This document shows positions 1 through 4,533 of a DNA stretch of 5,166 nt, in pieces; position 1 is the first letter of the stretch; every line of letters starts with the position of its first letter. Source of the DNA: DATARH01 sp035507475 (lineage in GTDB: Bacteria > Pseudomonadota > Alphaproteobacteria > ATCC43930 > CGMCC-115725); assembly GCA_035507475.1 (NCBI GenBank), contig DATJOB010000149.1:1-5166 (forward strand). The letters are read 5' to 3'. A model generated the notes under the pieces. It was not told the DNA's origin. It saw only the letters and a program-made list of their open reading frames with translations, and searched no databases. Made by a program: the position numbers and the translations under genes.

Positions 1-478
1 CGCGCTCGCTGACGTCGTTGACGATGCAGTACCCGGCGATGTGCTTCTTCGCGTCGTTGACCGAGACATAGCTCGCCTTGGTGCCGATGACGATCGCCAG
101 CTCGACCTCGTAATCGGTCTTCTCCGAGCCCTTCGGGATGATCACGTCGTCGTTCGGGCCGCAGATGCTGCTCGTCGCCTTCATGAAGAAGATCGGCTCC
201 GAGGGGATCGGCATGCCCGCTTCCTCGGCGTGCTTGCGGTAGTTGAGCCCGATCGCCAGCACCTTGCCGACATTGCCGACGCAGGGGCCGATCCGCGGCG
301 AGCCGGAGACCAGCGGCAGCGTCGCGAGGTCGAGCCGGCGCAGCCGGTCGAGCGAGGCCGGCGCGAGGGTCTCGCCGTTGATGTCCTTGACGGTGCCGGA
401 CAGGTCGCGGATGTGGCCGTCGCGGTCGAGGATGCCGGGCTTTTCATGGCCGGCCGGGCCGTAGCGCAGCAGCTTCAT
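1..478 (-). CDS. Fumarylacetoacetate hydrolase family protein (5' part, runs off left edge)
   Basis: This is the first 159 codons of a leftward gene whose 3' end lies outside the window; full-length members are usually about 280 residues. The product begins MKLLRYGPAGHEKPGIL, a typical opening for the short bacterial FAH-superfamily hydrolases/lyases often annotated as 2-keto-4-pentenoate hydratase or ureidoglycolate lyase. The N-terminal cap domain covers about residues 1-65. The catalytic core then starts with KVLAIGLNYRKHAEEAG (72-88), containing H83 and E86 in the HxxE spacing of the FAHD1 lid. The metal-binding ExE is E124/E126 in DYEVELAIVIG, and D155 follows 29 residues after E126, the spacing I recall for FAHD1 (E71, E73, D102). 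It should be a cytosolic Mg2+/Mn2+-dependent enzyme cleaving a C-C or C-O bond in a small keto acid. The substrate cannot be told from sequence. The start is supported by AAGGAG 8 nt upstream. It is the last of three co-directional genes, 95 bp after the DUF1223 gene. Confidence 0.9.
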   Translation of the reverse strand, partial: MKLLRYGPAGHEKPGILDRDGHIRDLSGTVKDINGETLAPASLDRLRRLDLATLPLVSGSPRIGPCVGNVGKVLAIGLNYRKHAEEAGMPIPSEPIFFMKATSSICGPNDDVIIPKGSEKTDYEVELAIVIGTKASYVSVNDAKKHIAGYCIVNDVSER

Positions 479-486
479 CGCAAGGT

Positions 487-492
487 CTCCTT
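487..492 (-). promoter_or_regulatory. Ribosome binding site of the FAH-family gene
   Basis: AAGGAG on the minus strand (CTCCTT on the plus strand) sits 8 nt before the ATG at 478. It is a near-perfect Shine-Dalgarno sequence and fixes the start of the partial gene. Confidence 0.75.
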
Positions 493-547
493 GGGGTCGG
501 GCAGCAGCTCAGCCGCAAGGTGCCATGCCGGGCGCGAGGCTGTAAAT

Positions 548-570
548 CGGCTTGGCTTCGGCGAAAGCCG
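548..570 (-). terminator. Possible weak intrinsic terminator after the DUF1223 gene
   Basis: Reading leftward just past the DUF1223 stop, CGGCTT (570 to 565) can pair with AAGCCG (553 to 548), and its inner GGCTT can alternatively pair with AAGCC at 558-554. The sequence then continues ATTTACAG. The stem is only 5-6 bp and the T-run is three bases, so this is at best a weak or regulated terminator before the FAH gene. It could equally be chance structure in GC-rich DNA. Confidence 0.22.
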
Positions 571-573
571 GCG

Positions 574-1266
574 TCACGCACCGCCCGTGGAGCGCGCCGC
601 CTCGGCGCCGAGAATCCGCCCGTCGGGCGCCTGGACGAGCACGGCGATCCCCTCGCCCTCGGCGGGCGGCTGGATCGCGAAGCTCGCCGCCTGGCCGGTC
701 CAGTCGCCGATCATCTTGAGCGAGGTGACAGCGTTGCTGTCGACCGCGACGCGGTGGGCGTTCTCGCCGCCGCCGACCGGCGTCGTGCGCTGCAACGCGA
801 AGCGCGCGAGCAGCACGCCGGCGCCGGGCGGCGCAGCGCCGGCGCCGATTGCGACCGAGCGTCGATCGGCCGCGAAGGCGACCGGCGCGACGGCCAGCGG
901 CCTGGCGCGCGCGATCGCCGCCAGCACCGCGGCGCGGTCCGAGCCGATCACGTCCTCGCTGCCCTCGACGACGATCTGCGGGGTATAGATCTGGCCGCCG
1001 GTGAGCCGCTTGTCATAGGCGATCTGCCGCTCGGTCGAGTCCGGGCGGGACAGCGGGTCGCGCCACGCGGCGCCGTCCCAGTAGGTGATGTGGAAGGCGA
1101 GCGCGACGATGTCGGGGCGCGCCGCCAGCTCGCCGAGCAGCGCATCGGCCGGCGGGCAGGACGAGCAGCCCTGCGAGGTGAAGAGCTCGACGACGACCGG
1201 CCGGGTCTCGCCGGCCGCCGCCACGGCCGGCGCCAGCAGCGCGGCCACCAGCCAGACCATCCGCAT
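574..1266 (-). CDS. DUF1223 family secreted thioredoxin-like protein
   Basis: The product is 230 residues. It opens with a Sec-type signal peptide, MRMVWLVAALLAPAVAAAGE, with likely cleavage near A18/G19, so the mature protein is probably periplasmic. It is followed by PVVVELFTSQGCSSCPPAD, the hallmark of the DUF1223 family, with a CxxC pair at C34 and C37. The LGELAARPDIVALAFHITYWD stretch after it is also typical, as is DPLSRPDSTERQIAYDKRL and the TPQIVVEGSEDVIGSDR segment (about 100-125). The C-terminal half is a beta-rich domain with GGGENAHRV. The fold is predicted thioredoxin-like; the function of the family is not established, and a periplasmic redox role is inference. The frame stays open far upstream, to about base 2064, but the signal peptide and an AGGTGG ribosome site 6 nt before 1266 fix the start. 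An ATG two codons downstream (1260) is a possible alternative. A TGTAAT hexamer (1306-1301) is a weak -10 candidate without a good -35. Confidence 0.92.
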   Translation of the reverse strand: MRMVWLVAALLAPAVAAAGETRPVVVELFTSQGCSSCPPADALLGELAARPDIVALAFHITYWDGAAWRDPLSRPDSTERQIAYDKRLTGGQIYTPQIVVEGSEDVIGSDRAAVLAAIARARPLAVAPVAFAADRRSVAIGAGAAPPGAGVLLARFALQRTTPVGGGENAHRVAVDSNAVTSLKMIGDWTGQAASFAIQPPAEGEGIAVLVQAPDGRILGAEAARSTGGA

Positions 1267-1272
1267 CGTCCG

Positions 1273-1278
1273 CCACCT
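1273..1278 (-). promoter_or_regulatory. Ribosome binding site deciding the DUF1223 start
   Basis: AGGTGG on the minus strand lies 6 nt before the ATG at 1266. This, with the signal peptide that begins there, selects the 230-residue product over the much longer open frame. Confidence 0.6.
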
Positions 1279-1349
1279 GCGCTTTGTTCGCTCGCGGCAG
1301 ATTACAGGATGCCGGCGAGCCGCGCGCCGCCGCTGCGGCGACACGGCGG

Positions 1350-1721
1350 TCAAAACTTCGTGTCGAGCGACTTGAAGTGGCACACGCCGGTGAACTGCCC
1401 GCCGAGGCTCGGAATCTGGCTGATCGCGCCGTCGATCCGGTTGACGTGATAGATCGCCTCGTAGCCGTCGTAGCGCACCGCGAACGACAGCACCGTGCGG
1501 GTCAGCTCGATGATCTGGGCGGGGCGGCCGCCCTCGGTCTGCACCATCGGCGTCAGCCAATCGACGATGAAGCGCAGCTGCGACGGCTTGTTGACGAGAA
1601 AGCCGTTGGCGAACTCGCCGAAGCTGCCCTCGCAGCTCAGCACCCCGGTCGTCGGCTCGATCAGCCACGCCGTCATCGACAGCGCGAGAGCGGCGGCCAA
1701 GACCCGTACGTAGCGTCCCAT
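1350..1721 (-). CDS. Small exported protein of unknown function
   Basis: A 123-residue product that I do not recognise. It begins MGRYVRVLAAALALSMTAWL, a basic N-terminus followed by a hydrophobic stretch to about residue 20. This suggests a signal peptide or a single N-terminal membrane anchor, so the protein probably acts in the envelope. The rest is a compact mixed domain of about 95 residues. It includes LSCEGSFGEFANGFLVNKP (28-46), an aromatic-rich middle VRYDGYEAIYHVNRIDG, and the C-terminal end GQFTGVCHFKSLDTKF. It has exactly two cysteines, C30 and C114, both in the putative mature part, which could form a disulfide bond. The open frame extends upstream to about 1955, but that extension is low-complexity Arg/Pro/Gly. 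No convincing Shine-Dalgarno precedes 1721, so the start rests on the signal-like segment. It lies 83 bp upstream of the DUF1223 gene in the same direction. That a real gene is here is likely; its role is unknown. Confidence 0.7.
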   Translation of the reverse strand: MGRYVRVLAAALALSMTAWLIEPTTGVLSCEGSFGEFANGFLVNKPSQLRFIVDWLTPMVQTEGGRPAQIIELTRTVLSFAVRYDGYEAIYHVNRIDGAISQIPSLGGQFTGVCHFKSLDTKF

Positions 1722-1823
1722 CCCCGACCACGCCGAAGGGGCAAACCATCCGCGCCGCAGTATCGGGTGGCGGCCGGGCGGCGGCAAATCGCGCGCCGGG
1801 CGGTCGGCCAAGTGCCGCGCCGG

Positions 1824-1861
1824 CCGCGGGGTTTCGTCCCGCGGCGGCGGCCGCCGCCGCG
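1824..1861. repeat. Overlapping GC palindromes
   Basis: Two inverted repeats overlap. CCGCGGG (1824-1830) and CCCGCGG (1838-1844) are a perfect 7-bp stem around a 7-nt loop. Bases 1840-1861 form a perfect 22-bp palindrome centred on GGCC, made of GCG/GGC units. The two structures share bases 1840-1844 and so exclude one another as folded forms. There is no T-run on either strand, so an ordinary intrinsic terminator is unlikely. Base composition makes such palindromes commoner than in average DNA. Confidence 0.5.
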
Positions 1862-1931
1862 TGCCGCGCCGACCCGCCCGGCAGAATCGCCGGCTGCCGC
1901 AACCCCATTGCCAGCGGCGCGGTTTCGTCCC
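1830..1931 (+). repeat. 11-bp direct repeat GGTTTCGTCCC, two copies
   Basis: GGTTTCGTCCC occurs at 1830-1840 and again at 1921-1931, with starts 91 bp apart and both in the divergent intergenic region. The first copy spans the loop of the CCGCGGG/CCCGCGG hairpin. The pair could be an operator for a regulator of the divergent genes or a chance match. Confidence 0.35.
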
Positions 1932-2002
1932 ACAGTTTCGGCAACACGGCTGCAAAGGCCGGTCGAACGTCCATGCGGACGGCGCAGAACGTGGCGAACA
2001 CA

Positions 2003-2008
2003 GGGAGG
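2003..2008 (+). promoter_or_regulatory. Ribosome binding site of the transporter gene
   Basis: GGGAGG lies 6 nt before the ATG at 2015. It favours this start over a second in-frame ATG at 2024. Confidence 0.7.
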
Positions 2009-2014
2009 TAGTAG

Positions 2015-3412
2015 ATGCCCGACATGCCGGCGATTGCGGTACTCGGCCGCAAGCTCGACAGCATCCCGTTCAGCTCATATCACATCGCGGTCATCCTGGT
2101 GCTGGGGCTGGTCGGCTTCACCGACGGCTACGATCTGGCGCTGACCGGCTCGCTCCTGGTGCTCGCCAAGGAGCCGCTGCACATCACGCCCGACCAGATC
2201 CGCTGGCTGACCGTCGCGGCGACGATGTTCGTCGTGGTCGGCGGCTTCATCTCGGCGGCGATTTCGGACCATGTCAGCCGCAAGACGATCATCCAGATCG
2301 GCGTCGTCGCCATGACCTTCTTCACGCTGCTGATCCCCTTCGTGCAGACCGCCGAACAGCTGATCGTCGTCCGGCTGCTGACGGGTGTCGGGCTCGGTTT
2401 TGCGATCACCGCGCCCTTTCCGGTCGCCGCCGAGCTGATGCCGGCGCAGCACCGGCGGACCTACGGGGCGATCTACGAGATCTGCCTGGCGAGCGCGTTC
2501 GTCTTGCTGCCGTTTGTCGGAGGGCTCCTGGCCGGCACGCAGAACGGCTTCCGCTGGATCGCGCTGCCCGGCGGGCTGGCGCTGTTCGTCGTGCCGGTGC
2601 TCGTGCACCTGGTGATCCCGCAGAGCGCGCGCTGGCAGTTGCGCCACGGCCAGACCGAGGCGGCGGTCGCGACGGTGAACGATTTCATCCGGCGCTGCGG
2701 CAACAAGGTGGCGCCGCTGACCGTCGCCGAACTTGGCACGAACCTCGCCGAAGCGCGCCAGCAGCTGCCGCGCTTCAGCGCTCTGTTCGCGCCCGGGCAG
2801 TTCCGCTGGACCGCGGTCGGGATCGTCACGGCGATGTGCGCCGGCGCGGCCTATTACCTGATCGCGATCCTCTTGCCCAAGGCGCTGATCGAGCAGGGCG
2901 GTGCGGTGAGCACGGGTTTCGCGGTCACCACGATCGTGTTCCTCGCGACGATCCCGGGGAAGGCATTCAACGCCTACTTGATGGAGGTGATCGGCCGGCG
3001 CTGGACCATCGCCTATTCGCTGTCCGGCGCATTTCCCGGTCTCGTGCTGATGGCGACCGCCCATCTGACTGGCGACTGGGCGGGCATCACGATGACGACG
3101 GGGGCGGTCATCCTCGGCTTTACCGCGCTGTCGTCGTTCACCGCGACGCGGGTCTATCTGTCGGAGCAGTTCCCGACCGCGCTGCGCGGCCGCGGCAACG
3201 TGTTCGGCGAGGCGTTCGGCCGGATCTTCGCGGGCGTGCTGGCGCCGTTCCTGATGGAGCCGCATGTCGGCGAGCCGTTCACCTTCTTCGGCGCGATCGT
3301 CGTCGTCGTGCTGTGCGGCGCCTTCATCCCGCTGCTGTTCGGCAAGGAGACGGTCGGCCAGCTCGAGAACGTCGCCGGCGAACGCGAATTGGCGCTCGCC
3401 GCGGCCGACTAG
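2015..3412 (+). CDS. MFS transporter, probable organic acid:proton symporter
   Basis: The product has 465 residues and the 12-helix layout of the major facilitator superfamily. Six helices lie between about residues 22 and 201, a cytoplasmic loop at 202-262, and six more helices at about 264-442. TM1 carries GFTDGYD, whose D37 and D40 match the spacing of the DGFD motif (two essential aspartates) in aromatic acid:H+ symporters such as PcaK. The loop between TM2 and TM3 holds motif A, GGFISAAISDHVSRKTI (76-92), with D85, R89 and K90. The second-half counterpart is YLMEVIGRRWTI (321-332). The segment YLSEQFPTALRGRGNVFGEA (381-400) is characteristic of the sugar/organic acid porter branch. It should be an inner-membrane importer of a small carboxylate; the substrate is not determinable. 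It converges with the denD-like gene and shares its last 4 bp with it. Uptake of a sugar acid for that enzyme is plausible inference. Confidence 0.93.
   Translation: MPDMPAIAVLGRKLDSIPFSSYHIAVILVLGLVGFTDGYDLALTGSLLVLAKEPLHITPDQIRWLTVAATMFVVVGGFISAAISDHVSRKTIIQIGVVAMTFFTLLIPFVQTAEQLIVVRLLTGVGLGFAITAPFPVAAELMPAQHRRTYGAIYEICLASAFVLLPFVGGLLAGTQNGFRWIALPGGLALFVVPVLVHLVIPQSARWQLRHGQTEAAVATVNDFIRRCGNKVAPLTVAELGTNLAEARQQLPRFSALFAPGQFRWTAVGIVTAMCAGAAYYLIAILLPKALIEQGGAVSTGFAVTTIVFLATIPGKAFNAYLMEVIGRRWTIAYSLSGAFPGLVLMATAHLTGDWAGITMTTGAVILGFTALSSFTATRVYLSEQFPTALRGRGNVFGEAFGRIFAGVLAPFLMEPHVGEPFTFFGAIVVVVLCGAFIPLLFGKETVGQLENVAGERELALAAAD
3409..3412. other. CTAG shared by two convergent stop codons
   Basis: The transporter ends with TAG at 3410-3412 and the denD-like gene ends with TAG on the other strand at 3411-3409. 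The palindrome CTAG serves both, so the coding regions overlap by 4 bp. There is no intergenic space and no dedicated terminator between them. Confidence 0.9.
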
Positions 3413-4413
3413 CGGCCCGCCGACACCAGCGCCTGCTGCATCGCGAGGTCGTCCTCGATAAAGAAGCGGACGACCTCGTCGATGCCGGAATCGCGTTCGA
3501 AGCCGAGGCGGTCGGCGCGCGGCGTCGCCAGCGCCATCGGCCAGCTCGAAATGATGCGCTGGATCGCCGGGTCGGGCTGCCAGGCGATGCGCCGGTAGGC
3601 GGCGTCGCCGGCGGCGCGGCGCAGCGCTTCGGCCATCTCGCCGACGCTGACCGAGAAGCCGGGGACCTGCAGCGAGCGGTCGGCGCCGAGCGCCTCGCCG
3701 GGCAGGTCGAGCGCGTGGGCGAGCGCGGCGACGACGCGCCGCGGCGAGGCCAGCGCCATCACCGTCTCGGGCGCGACCGGGCACACCGCGTCCTTGCCGC
3801 AGAGCGGCTCGCGGATCATCGACGAGGCGAAGGTCGAGGCGGCGCGGTTCGGCAGGCCGGGGCGCACGACGACGGTCGGCAGGCGCAGCGCGCGCCCGTC
3901 GACAAATCCCTTGCGGGTGTAGTCGTTGACCAGCAGCTCGCCGATCGCCTTTTGCGTCCCGTAGGAGCTTTGCGGGGTGAGCGCGGTGTCCTCGCCGACC
4001 GCCGGCGGCAGGCTCCCGCCATAGACCGCGAGCGAGCTGGCGAAGACGAGCTTCGGCGTGCCGCCCAGCGCGCGGCACGCGTCGAGCACCGCGCGGGTGC
4101 CGTCGAGATTGACCCGGTAGCCGAGATCGGTATCGGCCTCCGCCTGGCCGCTGACGATCGCCGCGAGGTGGCAGACCGCAGCGGTGGCCGATTTTGTTCC
4201 GTGGGGGGCGATCAGCCGCGCGACGGTGTCGCGGTCGGCGATGTCGCCGGTCACCAGCCGGACCCGGTCGTCCGCGGGCAGCGGCAAGGCGGACGCGGCG
4301 TTGTCGAACAGCACCAGCTCGTCGACCGGACCCGAGGCGCAGCCGCGCTCGAGCAGCAGCATCGCCAACCGCCGGCCGAGAAAGCCGCAGCCGCCGGTGA
4401 TCACGATCTTCAT
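3409..4413 (-). CDS. denD: NAD-dependent D-erythronate dehydrogenase-like protein (DenD)
   Basis: The 334-residue product is an extended short-chain dehydrogenase of the NAD-dependent epimerase/dehydratase family. The Rossmann nucleotide-binding motif GGCGFLG lies at 7-13 and TGDIAD at 55-60. The active-site serine region is FASSLAVYGG (124-133). The catalytic Tyr/Lys pair is Y151 and K155 in SSYGTQKAIGELLVNDY, followed by the substrate-domain stretch GRALRLPTVVVRPGLPN. As I remember them, these segments and the length match D-erythronate dehydrogenase DenD, which oxidises D-erythronate to 2-dehydro-D-erythronate with NAD+ in the cytosol. Its usual partners (DUF1537 kinase, OtnC and OtnI homologues) are not in this window, so the true substrate may be another hydroxy or sugar acid. 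The frame is open upstream to 4455, but the start at 4413 is set by MKIVITGG at the beginning of the first beta strand and by GAAGGG 6 nt upstream. It converges on the transporter and diverges from the racemase gene. Confidence 0.87.
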   Translation of the reverse strand: MKIVITGGCGFLGRRLAMLLLERGCASGPVDELVLFDNAASALPLPADDRVRLVTGDIADRDTVARLIAPHGTKSATAAVCHLAAIVSGQAEADTDLGYRVNLDGTRAVLDACRALGGTPKLVFASSLAVYGGSLPPAVGEDTALTPQSSYGTQKAIGELLVNDYTRKGFVDGRALRLPTVVVRPGLPNRAASTFASSMIREPLCGKDAVCPVAPETVMALASPRRVVAALAHALDLPGEALGADRSLQVPGFSVSVGEMAEALRRAAGDAAYRRIAWQPDPAIQRIISSWPMALATPRADRLGFERDSGIDEVVRFFIEDDLAMQQALVSAGR

Positions 4414-4419
4414 CGATTG

Positions 4420-4425
4420 CCCTTC
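4420..4425 (-). promoter_or_regulatory. Ribosome binding site deciding the denD start
   Basis: GAAGGG on the minus strand lies 6 nt before the ATG at 4413. It argues against the upstream in-frame ATG at 4455, which lies close to the repeat element and would add 14 residues ahead of the Rossmann fold. Confidence 0.6.
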
Positions 4426-4442
4426 AAGCGCCAAGGCCGGGC

Positions 4443-4471
4443 TTGGCCCGACCATCCACGGATTGTATGAG
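4443..4471 (+). promoter_or_regulatory. Tentative promoter for the racemase gene
   Basis: TTGGCC (4443-4448) and TATGAG (4466-4471) are separated by 17 bp; each matches four of six positions of the sigma-70 consensus. They lie inside the repeat element, with the -10 candidate in its AT-rich core about 60 nt before the ATG. The position is reasonable but the match is weak. Confidence 0.25.
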
Positions 4472-4495
4472 AGTATTCGTGGACCCCCGGGTCAA
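4462..4495 (-). promoter_or_regulatory. Tentative promoter elements for denD
   Basis: On the minus strand, TTGACC (4495 to 4490) comes from the right repeat unit and TACAAT (4467 to 4462) from the AT-rich core, about 49 nt before the denD ATG. Each hexamer matches the consensus at five of six positions, but the 22-bp spacer is longer than usual, so a functional pair is doubtful. Confidence 0.2.
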
Positions 4496-4520
4496 GCCCG
4501 GGGGAAGCGAAGAATTGGTT

Positions 4521-4526
4521 GAGGGG
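4521..4526 (+). promoter_or_regulatory. Ribosome binding site of the racemase gene
   Basis: GAGGGG lies 7 nt before the ATG at 4534 and just downstream of the repeat element. It supports the start that gives the full conserved N-terminus of the racemase family. Confidence 0.65.
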
Positions 4527-4533
4527 TGACCGC

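Larger units (their letters stand above)
1722..2014. other. Divergent intergenic region, no gene seen
   Basis: These 293 bases separate the leftward small exported protein gene from the rightward transporter gene, so they should carry both promoters. I see no convincing sigma-70 type -35/-10 pair and no credible gene. Several frames are open here, but they encode only Arg/Ala/Pro/Gly-rich low-complexity peptide. The middle part holds overlapping GC palindromes and an 11-bp direct repeat, listed separately. A small hairpin, CGTCC-ATGC-GGACG (1968-1981), lies about 20 nt before the transporter's ribosome site. Confidence 0.6.
4431..4506. repeat. REP-like composite inverted-repeat element
   Basis: Two GC-rich palindromic units face each other across an AT-rich core of about 17 bp (4461-4477). 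The left unit folds as GGCCGGGC-TTG-GCCCGACC (4435-4453; 8 positions, one mismatch). The right unit folds as CCCCCGGG-TCAAG-CCCGGGGG (4484-4504), a perfect 8-bp stem. The units are also imperfect inverted copies of one another: TCCACG (4455-4460) mirrors CGTGGA (4478-4483), and CCGGGCTTG (4438-4446, allowing the flanking base) mirrors CAAGCCCGG (4493-4501). The sequence style, GGATGGTCGGGCCAAGCCCG, resembles the dispersed intergenic palindromes I recall from Bradyrhizobium and related alphaproteobacteria. The paired layout resembles the BIME arrangement of enterobacterial REP sequences. It fills most of the gap between two divergent genes. Confidence 0.7.

Noticed and set aside
41..1449. Two overlapping plus-strand open frames (41-988 and 520-1449) antisense to the FAH and DUF1223 genes.
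   Set aside because: Their products are Arg/Asp/Ala-rich with no domain, and the opposite strand encodes clear conserved families with signal peptide, CxxC and ExE metal motifs.
1968..1981. Small hairpin CGTCC-ATGC-GGACG upstream of the transporter considered as a riboswitch or attenuator.
   Set aside because: A 5-bp stem alone is common in DNA of this composition, and no conserved riboswitch core or T-run accompanies it.
1267..2064. An N-terminal extension of the DUF1223 frame that would give a 496-residue protein.
   Set aside because: The extension crosses the small exported protein gene in another frame and reads as Ala/Arg/Pro filler. A signal peptide and ribosome site place the true start at 1266.
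2075..4078. A 667-codon open frame on the minus strand opposite the transporter and shifted against denD.
   Set aside because: It has the same low-complexity composition (runs of R, A, D, Q, H), no family resemblance, and lies across two real genes.
1861..4470. An 869-codon open frame on the plus strand spanning the intergenic region, the whole transporter gene and the antisense of denD.
   Set aside because: Its product is Arg/Ala/Gly/Asp-rich low-complexity sequence with no recognisable domain. It overlaps two well-supported genes and arises because GC-rich codons leave few stops in other frames.
4484..4504. The perfect hairpin CCCCCGGG/CCCGGGGG considered as an intrinsic terminator.
   Set aside because: No T-run follows on either strand, and both neighbouring genes start, rather than end, on either side of it. 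A repeat unit is the better explanation.
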